Positions 26,486 through 35,646 of a stretch of DNA of 50,511 bases are shown here, in pieces. The position numbers and the translations under genes are program-made. Numbering within the stretch: position 1 is the first letter of the stretch; the number at the start of each line of letters is the position of its first letter. The notes beneath the pieces are model-generated. The model was not told where the DNA came from and searched no databases. It worked only from the letters and a program-made list of their open reading frames with translations. The stretch comes from Pseudobdellovibrionaceae bacterium (GTDB lineage Bacteria; Bdellovibrionota; Bdellovibrionia; Bdellovibrionales; JAMPXM01), in NCBI GenBank assembly GCA_947462815.1, contig CANHQR010000001.1, forward strand, positions 96,038 to 146,548. The letters run 5' to 3'.

Positions 26486-28006
26486 ATGCTGACATTCTCG
26501 AGATCTGTACAAAGACGCTTGATTGCATTTTTGTTGGGTCTCGTGGCTCTGGGGATTTCTCTCGAAATTTCTCTGCGGGTTTCGGCTTTGGACCGAAGGC
26601 CCGCCGCAATCGGACCACAGGATGAGTATGACTTTGTTTGTGTGGGGAACTCTCACACCGCCGGCATTGCTCCAGTCGCCGGTCGCACCTACTGCGATCA
26701 ACTCAGCAAAATGCTTTGGGTGGGAGACCGTCCAGCTCGCGGGTTGAATCTCGGTCGACTGAATGGAGACACGTGGCGACTTAAGAGTGTTGTGAAGAAT
26801 CACTTGCCAGCTCTCGCCAACCGATACGTTTTTTTTATGGTCGGCGAAGCTAACCTCTGGAATCACATCCCGAGTGCCGACGAGTCGATCTTTGAAAATC
26901 CCAGTTGGAGTCCGCGGGCTTTTCGATTCTTCGATTTGATGAATCGGACTTTGTCGGGAAGAGCCCAGTTCGCGAGCTTCGGTCAATCCACGGCCTTTCC
27001 GGGCCTACCTCGTGATTCCGAAGCGGCGAGACTCAAGTGGCTCGGACTCGGCACAGAGATGGGCGGGATTCCGCGACTGCTGAAAAGCGAGACCGGCCGA
27101 ATGTTTGAAGAGCAAGTTCACGAGGCTCGCGCCGCTCTTCTCGCTCAGCTCGAGGATCCCCGGCGATCGGCCTTGGCTCAGATCGGACTGATCGAAATGG
27201 GAGATCCAGTCCCGACAGGCTTCGATTGGAAATCAGAAAAGTGGTCTTTTCTGGCGGCCTATCTTGTTTGGAAACAACAAGCTCCTCCGGAGCTGGTCGC
27301 AGAAATTTCTAAAGAAGAGCGGGAGCACATCCAGTTGGCGATGCAGGCGCGTAGCAGCGTCTTTCAATCCACTTGGAATGAGGTTCATACCTGGCAGAGT
27401 GTTGATACGAACGTGCTGAAAAAGTATTGCGGTTACGATCCGAACTGCATGGCGAGAGCATTTATCTCGGCCTATCGTTTTCAACCCATGCTGAGACCTG
27501 GCCCGTTCTTCCGGGAAAGCATTGAGCTCAATCCTTACCCTTCCTTCAGTTGGACCTATGTCGCAAAATGGCTCGAGACCCATCTTGCCGTGACCGGCGC
27601 TGAGAATGAGGTTCGCGAAGAGCTGGCGCGGGTCGGTGTTGCGATCGCCACCATGGAAGACACCCATGCGTGGATCAAGCGGGACACGATCGAGATGTTG
27701 AACATGACGAGAGAGGTCGGAGGTCACGTCGTTTTGCAGGGATATCCCTTCTCCATACAGGGCCAGATCCGGCATATTGATGCCGTGATTCAAGAAATCG
27801 CCGACGAAACCGGCGTTGAGTTCCTCAATTCAGCACTTTACCTCCAGCAGGCCGCGCGAGATCGAGGCCTAGCTCCGCAAAAGTTTTTCATCGAAATTGC
27901 CGGCGAACTCGACCCGCATCTCAACGAGTTCGGCAACCAAGTCCTGACCCAGCAACTCTGCGATTGGTTTGGGCGACGCGATCCCAGCGTCTACGTTTGC
28001 CGCTGA
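26486..28006 (+). CDS. Membrane-anchored SGNH-hydrolase-like protein (copy 2)
   Basis: This is a 506-residue protein from ATG 26486; a TTG at 26468 is in frame, and the Shine-Dalgarno is weak in both cases. It is collinear with copy 1: signal anchor at residues 12-31, VCVGNSHTAG with Ser56 at the same number, GRLNGDTWRLK, MVGEANLWNH, KKYCGYDPNCMARAF, LNPYPSFSWT, and C-terminal DPHLNEFGNQVL. It keeps all catalytic-type residues, so both copies look active. The middle is about 17 residues shorter than in copy 1. A terminator follows. The pair arose by tandem duplication and has diverged throughout. Confidence 0.75.
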   Translation: MLTFSRSVQRRLIAFLLGLVALGISLEISLRVSALDRRPAAIGPQDEYDFVCVGNSHTAGIAPVAGRTYCDQLSKMLWVGDRPARGLNLGRLNGDTWRLKSVVKNHLPALANRYVFFMVGEANLWNHIPSADESIFENPSWSPRAFRFFDLMNRTLSGRAQFASFGQSTAFPGLPRDSEAARLKWLGLGTEMGGIPRLLKSETGRMFEEQVHEARAALLAQLEDPRRSALAQIGLIEMGDPVPTGFDWKSEKWSFLAAYLVWKQQAPPELVAEISKEEREHIQLAMQARSSVFQSTWNEVHTWQSVDTNVLKKYCGYDPNCMARAFISAYRFQPMLRPGPFFRESIELNPYPSFSWTYVAKWLETHLAVTGAENEVREELARVGVAIATMEDTHAWIKRDTIEMLNMTREVGGHVVLQGYPFSIQGQIRHIDAVIQEIADETGVEFLNSALYLQQAARDRGLAPQKFFIEIAGELDPHLNEFGNQVLTQQLCDWFGRRDPSVYVCR

Positions 28007-28044
28007 CTCAGCGAGCCAAAGTCCATTCTAAAACTTACATGGTC

Positions 28045-28065
28045 CCGCGAATTTCGCGGTTTTTT
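28045..28065 (+). terminator. Rho-independent terminator of the SGNH pair
   Basis: CCGCGA (28045-28050), loop ATT, TCGCGG (28054-28059), then six T. It lies 38 bp past the stop of SGNH copy 2 and before the TPR regulator gene. Confidence 0.85.
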
Positions 28066-28192
28066 CGGGAAAATGGCGGCGCTTCACGGCCTGAGTTGAC
28101 GACAACTCGAGCGAGTGCCAGAACGTGGGCATCCGCCCGACAGATGTTTTAAGATCGAGCCCATCTCGGTCTGAAAGTTACGTCAGAAAGCT

Positions 28193-29377
28193 ATGTCAGA
28201 ATTAGATTCAGAACTCACAAATGATCTCTCCCCAACTGGGTCCTCACACGCGGGCCCCGATGCTGTCTTGGCGAGCGCGACATCGGGTATCGAAGCGCAA
28301 ATGGAGTTGGCAAAACTCTATTACGAGCGCTGCGATTTCGAAGTTGCGATTCAAAAGTATCGTGCGGCTGCGGACGAGGCATTTCGCCTTCGCGAATATG
28401 AAAAATACCTGAAGTGCCAGAATCATCTGCTGCGCATGTACGCGGAGCGCGAGGACGTCGCGGCCATCAATGCGACGAAAGAGGCCTTGCAGGATTTGGT
28501 TTTGAAAGAGGGCTTTGAGCTCAACGCGAAGACCTACTACACCCTCGGCATCTGCGCGTCCTACAAGGGGCAATTCGACGTGGCTCTGGACTATTTCCAG
28601 AAGTCCCTCGCGATTGCTCTGGCATCGGACTCGAAAGCCGACATTTGCTACGCGATCAACGGGTTGGCAGTGACTTACTACTCACTGGATCGCACAGCCG
28701 AAGCGCTCAAGGAAATCTATAATCTGCAGGTCTTTTTCCAGGTCTTGCCGCTCCGAGAAATCAAAATCTCGAGCCAGATGATCAACGGCAATATCTTGAG
28801 AAAGATGAAGAAGTTCGAGCAAGCGCTGGAAATTTTCTGGGATTGCTACGACCTGCTTCGCGAAGAAAAGAATCTCTATCTCTACTTGCAGCTTCTGTAT
28901 TCAACGGCCGCGACCTATCGCGATTCGGGCGAGCTCGATATGGCCCGCATGTACTTCAAGCTCGCCAAAAAGTCGGCGGACCCGGCCAACTTGAAGTATC
29001 TCAGTCGTCACATCGATCAGCAGCTGGCTGATTTGGGTGTGACGTCAAAAGAAGACTACGACCTGATTTTCGATGCGGGATCGCACTCGGTTCTGGAGCG
29101 CAAAAAGGGTCGCGTGGATTTCAAAAATCAGTTCATTTTGCTCGACATGCTTCGCTTGTTCATGCGGCATCCGGGCGAGGTCTATGCGAAAGAGCAACTC
29201 GTAAAGCAGGTCTGGAAGCAAGATTACGATCCGGCCATTCATGACAATAAAATCTACGTCACAATCAAACGACTGCGAAAGCTGATCGAGCCGGACTACG
29301 AAAAGCCGCGCTACATTTTCCGCGCAAAGAACGGCTACTACCTGAACAAGAACACGAAAGTGCTACTGGAGCAGTAA
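28193..29377 (+). CDS. TPR protein with C-terminal winged-helix DNA-binding domain
   Basis: This 394-residue protein has about five or six TPR-type helical repeats at roughly residues 35-290 (for example AKLYYERCDFEVAIQKYRAA and LGICASYKGQFDVALDYFQK). The last 90 residues form an OmpR/PhoB-type winged helix: LDMLRLFMRHPGEVYAKEQL, VWKQDYDPAIHDNKIYV, TIKRLRKLIEP and IFRAKNGYYL. There is no receiver domain. In SARP/AfsR-type regulators the winged helix is usually N-terminal, so this order is reversed. It probably binds a protein or peptide with the TPRs and regulates transcription. Its stop TAA overlaps the next gene's ATG, implying coupling. Confidence 0.85.
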   Translation: MSELDSELTNDLSPTGSSHAGPDAVLASATSGIEAQMELAKLYYERCDFEVAIQKYRAAADEAFRLREYEKYLKCQNHLLRMYAEREDVAAINATKEALQDLVLKEGFELNAKTYYTLGICASYKGQFDVALDYFQKSLAIALASDSKADICYAINGLAVTYYSLDRTAEALKEIYNLQVFFQVLPLREIKISSQMINGNILRKMKKFEQALEIFWDCYDLLREEKNLYLYLQLLYSTAATYRDSGELDMARMYFKLAKKSADPANLKYLSRHIDQQLADLGVTSKEDYDLIFDAGSHSVLERKKGRVDFKNQFILLDMLRLFMRHPGEVYAKEQLVKQVWKQDYDPAIHDNKIYVTIKRLRKLIEPDYEKPRYIFRAKNGYYLNKNTKVLLEQ

Positions 29378-30057
29378 TGAGGGAGGGGAACTTGAACGCC
29401 TCATCGACATTCAGTTTTAAAGTGGTGATGCAGACACTCTGCACTTTCGCCGTCGCGCTCCTCGTTTTTGATGCGGCGATGACCTCAGCGAACGCAGCGC
29501 CCCTTCTTCCTTGCGCGGCGGCTCCGGCTGTCTATCCGACGTCGCCGACTTCGAGTGCGTCACGGTTGGGTACAGATCCCGTGGGTCCTTTCCCGTTGGA
29601 CGCCTTGCAACCCTTCCCGTGGGCAACCATCGAAGGCATTTGGACAGGAACTCTGCCGGACGGCACGCAAATGTATTTCAGCTTTGAGGTGAAGACGGAC
29701 TGCCAAAGCAAGAAGTTGCTCGAGGTTCTGGCGTTCGATCAAAAGTCCATGCGCGTGACGGCCGAGGGCACGGGCCTGACGGCGTCCAACGATACAATGG
29801 TTCGCGCGGCGATGACATCTGGCTCGGTGAACTATATGGTCTTCATTCGTCAGTTTAAGACGAAGGTGTCGCCTAAAGTTCGTGCACGTACCGTGAATGT
29901 GATCACGATTCGTCCGTTCAACGGTACAGAAGCAGATGACATTCATCTGCAAATCCGTAGAATCTCGACTCTGTCGCTGCCGGCGATGATTCGCCAGCAG
30001 CAAGAAGCCGAGGCCGCCGCTCAAGCGGAAGCGGCACGACGTCGTACTCAGCAGTGA
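29377..30057 (+). CDS. Exported protein of unknown function
   Basis: This 226-residue protein starts at an ATG sharing one base with the TAA of the regulator gene; GGAG lies 7 bp upstream. The signal peptide runs through TFAVALLVFDAAMTSANA. The mature domain is beta-rich (IEGIWTGTLPDGTQMYFSFEV, NVITIRPFNGTE), with a C-terminal charged Gln/Glu/Ala/Arg-rich tail. No family recognised. The coupling suggests it may be functionally linked to the TPR-winged-helix protein or be controlled with it. Confidence 0.75.
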   Translation: MREGNLNASSTFSFKVVMQTLCTFAVALLVFDAAMTSANAAPLLPCAAAPAVYPTSPTSSASRLGTDPVGPFPLDALQPFPWATIEGIWTGTLPDGTQMYFSFEVKTDCQSKKLLEVLAFDQKSMRVTAEGTGLTASNDTMVRAAMTSGSVNYMVFIRQFKTKVSPKVRARTVNVITIRPFNGTEADDIHLQIRRISTLSLPAMIRQQQEAEAAAQAEAARRRTQQ

Positions 30058-30184
30058 TCCTGAGCGTGTCCTACGGGTCTCGCCCCAGGTGTGCCCAAGA
30101 GGCGCGCCAAAAGGTGCGCTCGGATGGTGTGACAAGAGTTACGGTGAGATGTCTTCGTCGATCAGTTTTTTGGATTGTTTTTAG

Positions 30185-30260
30185 AGGCGCTTAGCTCAGT
30201 TGGTAGAGCAATACCCTTACAAGGTATGGGTCAGGGGTTCGAGTCCCTTAGCGCCTACCA
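30185..30260 (+). tRNA. tRNA-Val (anticodon TAC)
   Basis: This 76-nt cloverleaf has acceptor stem AGGCGCT (30185-30191) pairing with AGCGCCT, D arm GCTCAGTTGGTAGAGC, an anticodon arm with loop CTTACAA (anticodon TAC, reading GTA and probably other valine codons), T arm with GTTCGAGTC, and an encoded 3' CCA. Five T follow at once, a probable terminator. Confidence 0.97.
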
Positions 30261-30349
30261 TTTTTCCTCAAGTTTCGGCGGATTCCGATCCCTGTGATCA
30301 CCGCGAATGATCGTGTTGTCACCCGTGAATCTCCTCACTCGAGGTGGCT

Positions 30350-30559
30350 ATGCAGAAAATGTTTGAGTTTGTGGCCCTCTACGCCGACCTGGCGCCTCGG
30401 CTATCACGTCGAGTTCGGTGGTCAGTTCTTTATCGAACCTTCCTTCGCCATGACCAGTTGGCCAATTCAGCGCGGTTTACCTCCATTTTTGAAGAGAAAG
30501 AGCGTGGTGCCGCCTCAGCGACTTTCGAGCCCGGGTTTCACTTTGGTGTGATTTTTTAA
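30350..30559 (+). CDS. Possible small protein downstream of tRNA-Val
   Basis: A 69-residue frame runs from ATG 30350 (GAGGTGG upstream; GTG 30344 also in frame) to TAA 30559. The sequence (MQKMFEFVALYADLAPRL, FTSIFEEKERGAASATF) has a natural composition and no obvious shadow relation to an opposite-strand gene. No signal peptide or known family is seen. It could be real or chance; it is isolated between the tRNA and a convergent lipoprotein gene. Confidence 0.35.
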   Translation: MQKMFEFVALYADLAPRLSRRVRWSVLYRTFLRHDQLANSARFTSIFEEKERGAASATFEPGFHFGVIF

Positions 30560-30602
30560 TTCGCAAGTGTGCCCGTTGAATGCCGTGTGCGACCGATTGC
30601 TC

Positions 30603-31373
30603 TCAGCTCGCCTTTTTGCAGATCGGTAGCTTGCGAGTTGTCGATTGGATTTGCGGAATTTTGTTGAAACGGCCGCCAATCTTCAGCACGGCCCAGTAAA
30701 CGCCGGACTCGAGGAGAATGCGATTTCGCCTCTCCAGTTGGCGATTCATGATGAGAAGACCGCATCGCAAGTTCTTCAGCGGATGGAAGATCGTTTTGCG
30801 TGGATCAGTCGGCGCAAGTCGACGATCCGAGGACCAATTGAATTCGTTGCAAAAGGGATAAGCTCGCACATCTTGGTAGGAGAGCTGCAGGAGGCCTTCG
30901 CTGTAGACAGGTTGGTCTGTGATGGGGTCTATGCCCATGCTGGATTCGTGAAAGCGTGTGGTCGTCCGCCAACCACTTTCGTAGTATGCAACCGCGGAAA
31001 TGAAATGGGCCCAAAAAGCTGCGCGATTTCGTTCATCGAGCCTGTTGTAATCAGGGCAAAGTTCAGTGATATCGGCCGAGCCTTCGAGGAGTTGCGGTGT
31101 GGACTCGCGCACAAACTTGGCCACGAAGAGTGACCAGTCTCGGGCCTCAGGTCGCGAGTTCTCCCAGGCCGGGGCTGGAACGCTTTGAGGCCATTCATCA
31201 GTCGGAATGGGCGGAAGATCTGGATAGTTCTCGATGGGTCCGGCGAGTGAGTCCTCGTTCTCAGAAATATAATTGGGGCTCTGCGAGCTGGGGCCGCAAG
31301 AGATTGAAGTCGAAAGCGTGATGAGCGCCACAAGGACGAAACAGGTCCTTGAGACAAGCTTTTCTCGAAGCAT
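30603..31373 (-). CDS. Lipoprotein with lytic-transglycosylase-like domain
   Basis: This is a 256-residue protein from ATG 31373 (GTG 31376 just before it). The signal ends LSTSISC, a lipobox. After an acidic Pro-rich linker the domain carries AYYESGWRTTT (Glu of the ESGW catalytic motif) and EGLLQLSYQD, matching the SLT/lysozyme-like fold used to cleave peptidoglycan glycan strands. FHPLKNLRCGLLIMNRQL fits the later helices of that fold. It is probably outer-membrane anchored and acts in the periplasm. It lies 82 bp after the TonB-like gene on the same strand. Confidence 0.78.
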   Translation of the reverse strand: MLREKLVSRTCFVLVALITLSTSISCGPSSQSPNYISENEDSLAGPIENYPDLPPIPTDEWPQSVPAPAWENSRPEARDWSLFVAKFVRESTPQLLEGSADITELCPDYNRLDERNRAAFWAHFISAVAYYESGWRTTTRFHESSMGIDPITDQPVYSEGLLQLSYQDVRAYPFCNEFNWSSDRRLAPTDPRKTIFHPLKNLRCGLLIMNRQLERRNRILLESGVYWAVLKIGGRFNKIPQIQSTTRKLPICKKAS

Positions 31374-31458
31374 CACCTTATCTTACGGAAGATCGTCGCC
31401 GGGAGTTTGGTGAGGTGCCAAGATCGCGACGAAATTCAGACTTAGGTCGGTGTTGGAC

Positions 31459-32541
31459 TCAGGACTCAGGTTGAGGTGTCGGCGACTCGCTTGGTCCGCG
31501 CTCACGGGATTGTCGGAGAGTTGAGCGCAAGCGTTCATGTAAATCTTCGATGCGGGCTTGTCGAGCGTCGGACTCGGTGGGGGCGCCCTCGATCAAATTG
31601 TTCACGTACTCGTAGGCCAAAACGAAGTCGATGTAGACGCCACCGGGGATGGGAATGACCGGTGGTATGTAGTGGGTGAAGACTTCGTGGATTTTGTCCT
31701 CGAGTTGCGAGGGGACTATGGCGTCGCGAGCAAAGCGAAGATGATTCTTCTGGGCGCCGCTGGGTGCCGGATTTTCCGGCATGCCGCGAAGACGGGTTCG
31801 AAAATCGAAATCGAAAGCAACATGAACGCGCGGGTTCGGCGCGTGTTCTTGGGGGCGAAGTGGCTTCTCCAAAACTTGCGTGAGCAGTGCCATGAGGTAA
31901 GCCGGCAGCACGCGATGTTCGGAGTTGAAGGATGTAAAGCGGAGCAGTCGACCGTCTTGCGTGAGCTCGGCCTCGATTCGCACTTGGCCTTCGATTCGAT
32001 GTCTTGCGAAGTCGTCAGGAAAAACGAGGTGACCGTCGATGCGTCGATGCAGCGCTTGGAAGAAGTGCAGTGACTCGAGAGTTTGTTGCAGGCCCATCGC
32101 ATTTCCGTACTGAACTGCGGAAGAATAACCGTGCCCGGCGGCCTCTACAGATTGCCAAGGATCAGCAGGTGCGGAGTTCGCAGCCGCCAACTCGTCGCTA
32201 ACGGCGAGGTCGCCGGTTCGAGCCGCTCGACTCCAAACAGCGCGGCGTTCATCGGCCGAACGCAATCCAAAGTTCGTTTGCGCCGATGAAGAGCCAGGAG
32301 CTTTCGGGGCGGACGGTCCGGGCGAAGCTGAGCTTGTTCTCGAGGGAGAAGAAGGCGACTCCGACTCCGAGAAGCTCAGTTCGATCAGCGAGGGGGTTGG
32401 CTTGAGTTCTTTGGCCGCTTCTTCGGGTCGGAGAAGAAACAGCAAAGCGGCGTGTAGAACAAGCGAGGCGACCCCGGCGGCGACTTGGGGTCGCGACTTG
32501 AAACTCCTCTTTAGAGTACGTCGGACCAACGGCTCGGCCAT
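31459..32541 (-). CDS. TonB-like protein
   Basis: This 360-residue protein has a short cytoplasmic N-terminus, one membrane helix (VAAGVASLVLHAALLFLL, residues about 20-37), a Ser/Pro-rich linker, and a domain resembling the TonB C-terminal region: HLVFPDDFARHRIEGQVRIE, LTQDGRLLRFTSF, then a helix ending LEKPLRP. A further alpha/beta tail of about 110 residues, with VYIDFVLAYEY, is not typical. The first 31 bp overlap the end of the reductase gene upstream, so the true start could be slightly internal. It may transmit proton-motive energy or span the periplasm. No ExbB/ExbD is in the window. Confidence 0.65.
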   Translation of the reverse strand: MAEPLVRRTLKRSFKSRPQVAAGVASLVLHAALLFLLRPEEAAKELKPTPSLIELSFSESESPSSPSRTSSASPGPSAPKAPGSSSAQTNFGLRSADERRAVWSRAARTGDLAVSDELAAANSAPADPWQSVEAAGHGYSSAVQYGNAMGLQQTLESLHFFQALHRRIDGHLVFPDDFARHRIEGQVRIEAELTQDGRLLRFTSFNSEHRVLPAYLMALLTQVLEKPLRPQEHAPNPRVHVAFDFDFRTRLRGMPENPAPSGAQKNHLRFARDAIVPSQLEDKIHEVFTHYIPPVIPIPGGVYIDFVLAYEYVNNLIEGAPTESDARQARIEDLHERLRSTLRQSRERGPSESPTPQPES

Positions 32542-33047
32542 TTTGATTTCTCCACGAGAACATCGATGAGCAACTGCAGGCCTTCAGCATCCATATTATC
32601 AAAGCGATTGGGAAGGGGCGAGTCGAGGTCCAAGACGCCGAGAAGTTTTTCATTGGTGCGGCCTCGATGGAGAAGGATCGGCAAGACGATTTCACTTCGC
32701 GATCTCGCGTCACACGCAATATGACCAGGGAACTGCTCCACATCTGGAACGATCTGGATTTCACGCGTTCGCGCGGCGGCCCCGCAGACGCCCCGAGAGA
32801 TGGGAATATCCAGGCAGGCGGGGAGTCCATGAAATGGACCGAGCCGAAGATGCGAAGACTCGTCGGCCAAGTAGAATCCCGCCCAGTTCAAATCGGGCAA
32901 GTGTTGATAGAGGAGACTCGACAAGTTGGCACAATTGGCAAGCCAGCGGGTCCCCACAAGACCGGTGAACTCCGTATGCAGTTCGCGATAAAGCGAGGCC
33001 TTGGGTAGACCTCGCCGATCTGTGAACTGATAGGGCGTCTCGCTCAC
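32511..33047 (-). CDS. msrC: Free methionine-(R)-sulfoxide reductase (GAF type)
   Basis: This is a 178-residue GAF-fold enzyme. The family blocks are obvious: LNWAGFYL, LGPFHGLPAC (Cys78), GVCGAA (Cys88) and FPGHIACDARSRSEIVLPI (Cys112). The three cysteines form the catalytic and resolving set that reduces free Met-R-sulfoxide in the cytosol with thioredoxin. GTG 33047 overlaps the upstream protease stop (GTGA). E. coli msrC/yebR is the best-known member. Confidence 0.9.
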   Translation of the reverse strand: MSETPYQFTDRRGLPKASLYRELHTEFTGLVGTRWLANCANLSSLLYQHLPDLNWAGFYLADESSHLRLGPFHGLPACLDIPISRGVCGAAARTREIQIVPDVEQFPGHIACDARSRSEIVLPILLHRGRTNEKLLGVLDLDSPLPNRFDNMDAEGLQLLIDVLVEKSKWPSRWSDVL

Positions 33048-35596
33048 TCCAGATCCTTCGCGAGCTGACGGAGAGCTTCGCGTTGGGCAGCGTCGGTCGC
33101 GAGTCGCGCATCCGCGATGGCTTTAGCTCGAGCCTCTTGGGCCGCGAGCTGACCTTCCGGCAGATCCATAAAGCTGCGCAAAGCATTTGCCGCATTTTGG
33201 CGTTCGAACAAGCTGGCCGGTTGGCCCAGAATGAGGCCGCCGGTGAGGGCCGATTTCAAATGACCCAACAGCTGAGCTTCGAAGTCTACCGCGCGACCTT
33301 GAATCGTTCCGAGATAAAACGGCGCCTCAGGTGTGCGTTGCAGACTGCCGAGCACGCGACCGCGAACCCGCGTGAGTAAATTCTGTTCGGTGTTCTCAAG
33401 CGCCTCGTGAGCGACTTTCAAGAATGAGAAGATGCGTTGCTGCTGTTGGTTTGAGTCTTGAGCTTGGAACCAGGCGGTTTGCTTGAGCCAGTTGGCTGTT
33501 GCTTCACCTGCGACGAAGAAGGCCTTCTTCGTTGCGGGCGAAAGCTCGCGAAGTTGAAGGAATTGGTGGAGCGTGGTTTCCACGCGCTGGCGAACCTCCG
33601 CTTCATCATAGGCGGGCGAGAGGCTCCCAGGTCGGAAGACTTTCAGCACGCGAATGTTCTCGCGCAAGGTTGCGCCGAGGCCTTGCGCAACATAATAGCT
33701 CGTGAGCGCGGCGAAACGGTTGCGAAGTTTGTACTCGCTCATCAGGATGTCGAACTCTGTTGCCACCTCGGCGGGATCGCCGAGATCAGTCACAAGTTCA
33801 GACAACGCTGTGGCCAAACTGTGCGTGCGGCCCATTTTTGCGGCGGGGTCTTGGATGAGCTGCATCCAGCGCTGCAAGATTTGGGTGGGGTCTCGACCAA
33901 CATCATAACGAACACAGAAGGGATCGACGCCACCTTGTTCGGCGTCGGCCATGCCGTCGTCGCAGAAGGGGACCTGCGGATCTGTGACTTTTACGTCGGC
34001 GCCGTTATTGTACAGCACGGAGATGATCTGACGGTCGTACTCGAGCAGCGGACCTTGCGCGACCCCATGGGTGTCGAAGGCCCCATCTTCCAGCGCGTAA
34101 GAGTTGTACTCCATAATGGAGTTCGAAAACACCGGCTTGGCGGCATCTGGGTCGTAGCTGAGCGAGCCTTTGAAGTTGTGGGCCAGGCCCAAGACATGGC
34201 CGACTTCGTGGAACAGCACACCCTTGAGAAGTTCTTTAGCGAGAACTTCGGGAGATGATTTCATACCTAAAGTGATGGCGCGTTCGCCTTCAAAGAAGCA
34301 GGGGAGAGAGTGACGTTCGCCCATCCAATGCAAACGATCGAGAGCGGCCTTCAGAGCTGCTGTCCGAGTTTGTGTGAGCGAACCGGTTTCCCAGAACTCG
34401 CGTCCGATTTCGATCCATGCGTAGGGTAGATAGATCACGCCATGCGAAGTGATACCGGTTTCGGGGTCTGAAGCTTGCGACGCGTAGGCGCTCGAAGCAT
34501 TCATCACCGAATCCCAGTTAATCACGTTGAAGCGCGGGTCGCCCAGCTTTACGCCTTGGGGTAATACGCCCATGAAGCGCACCATGTCTTTACCCCACAT
34601 GGCTTGCGAGTAGCGGTTCCAAGCTTCGACGCCGTGACGGACAGGTTCGACGAAATCTTGGGGGATGTTCGGTGTGACCCACCACTCGATCGGTTTGTTG
34701 CCACCTTGAACATCGAAGCGCTTCGCAGTGGCCGTACGCATGCGACCAAGTCCTGCCGGAAGATCCAGCCACACGGGCTGGCTGAGGAAACCGTAGCGAG
34801 CGGCTTGCGGGTTTAAGCGTGGATCATCCAACAAAGGATCAGTGCCCGCCGGGACCAGAGTATCGCGCGGGAAGCTCGACTCCATGAATTCGACAATCGA
34901 GCCGTCCGCCATTTCGACCGTGGATTCGATGAGCAGATAGTTGCCTTGGGGTACGAACTCGATGCTGCGGATCCAGCTGACGCGCTCCGAAGACCCAGGT
35001 CCGAAGAGTGCGCCGAGCATGCTTGCAGCGCGATGAATTTCGACGGTGATGGTCGCCGGTGTTTCCGCCACGATCGGGTATTCGGCGATCAGTTGCTCGG
35101 GTTGGTTGATATCGGATTCGAAGCGATATCGCTCGGTGGCGCGCAACTGCAAGCGGTCGCCTTGTACGACGAAGCGAGACAACACGTGGCCGATCGCGAT
35201 GCTCTGGAGGAGCATGCCGTCCTCTTCGCCGATCGTGGAGTACTGCAAGTCCGAACCAAACAAGAAGTCTCGGTTGAGGAGAGTGGCCTTATCGAACGTC
35301 ACACGGCTCGCAATGGCGGCCGCGGGATTCGAAGTGAGCGCGCGTGAAAATTCCCGACCCTTTTGTCGAGCCCGCTGGGCGAGTTGCATCTTCACATCGG
35401 CGAGACGCTTCGCACTCGGACTCACGGAGGGTAGAAGTTGTGTGTCGATGCGGAGTACCGTCGGCGCCTCTGTGTCGATGACCTGAGCGCCGTAACGCGA
35501 ACAAGCCGACAGGCCGAGTGCCGTGATGCTGATTGCAGCGACGGCCAGCAAGGAGCAGCGATACAGCTGAGTGGTCTTCAGAAAAGTTCGCGACAT
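33044..35596 (-). CDS. Lipoprotein zinc metalloprotease (metzincin)
   Basis: This 850-residue protein has AGAGGGA before the ATG. The signal ends ALGLSAC, a lipobox. The zinc motif FHEVGHVLGLAHN (HExxHxxGxxH) lies near residue 455, followed by NSIMEYNSY as the Met-turn, so it is a metzincin. The arrangement resembles the large zinc-dependent proteases with DUF5117/DUF4953 regions. The N-terminal 300 residues are beta-rich, and the C-terminal part is helical with several charged coiled stretches. It would sit on the outer membrane and cut proteins in the periplasm or outside, which would suit a predator or scavenger, although that is inference. Confidence 0.85.
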   Translation of the reverse strand: MSRTFLKTTQLYRCSLLAVAAISITALGLSACSRYGAQVIDTEAPTVLRIDTQLLPSVSPSAKRLADVKMQLAQRARQKGREFSRALTSNPAAAIASRVTFDKATLLNRDFLFGSDLQYSTIGEEDGMLLQSIAIGHVLSRFVVQGDRLQLRATERYRFESDINQPEQLIAEYPIVAETPATITVEIHRAASMLGALFGPGSSERVSWIRSIEFVPQGNYLLIESTVEMADGSIVEFMESSFPRDTLVPAGTDPLLDDPRLNPQAARYGFLSQPVWLDLPAGLGRMRTATAKRFDVQGGNKPIEWWVTPNIPQDFVEPVRHGVEAWNRYSQAMWGKDMVRFMGVLPQGVKLGDPRFNVINWDSVMNASSAYASQASDPETGITSHGVIYLPYAWIEIGREFWETGSLTQTRTAALKAALDRLHWMGERHSLPCFFEGERAITLGMKSSPEVLAKELLKGVLFHEVGHVLGLAHNFKGSLSYDPDAAKPVFSNSIMEYNSYALEDGAFDTHGVAQGPLLEYDRQIISVLYNNGADVKVTDPQVPFCDDGMADAEQGGVDPFCVRYDVGRDPTQILQRWMQLIQDPAAKMGRTHSLATALSELVTDLGDPAEVATEFDILMSEYKLRNRFAALTSYYVAQGLGATLRENIRVLKVFRPGSLSPAYDEAEVRQRVETTLHQFLQLRELSPATKKAFFVAGEATANWLKQTAWFQAQDSNQQQQRIFSFLKVAHEALENTEQNLLTRVRGRVLGSLQRTPEAPFYLGTIQGRAVDFEAQLLGHLKSALTGGLILGQPASLFERQNAANALRSFMDLPEGQLAAQEARAKAIADARLATDAAQREALRQLAKDLE

Positions 35597-35646
35597 GAAT
35601 CCCTCTTCCCCTAACGTCCTCTTTTGACCCTCTGTAGTGAGAGCGT

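Noticed and set aside
33458-34258. A 266-residue plus-strand frame opposite the metzincin gene
   Set aside because: It mirrors the zinc-motif region of the real gene and shows no signals of its own.
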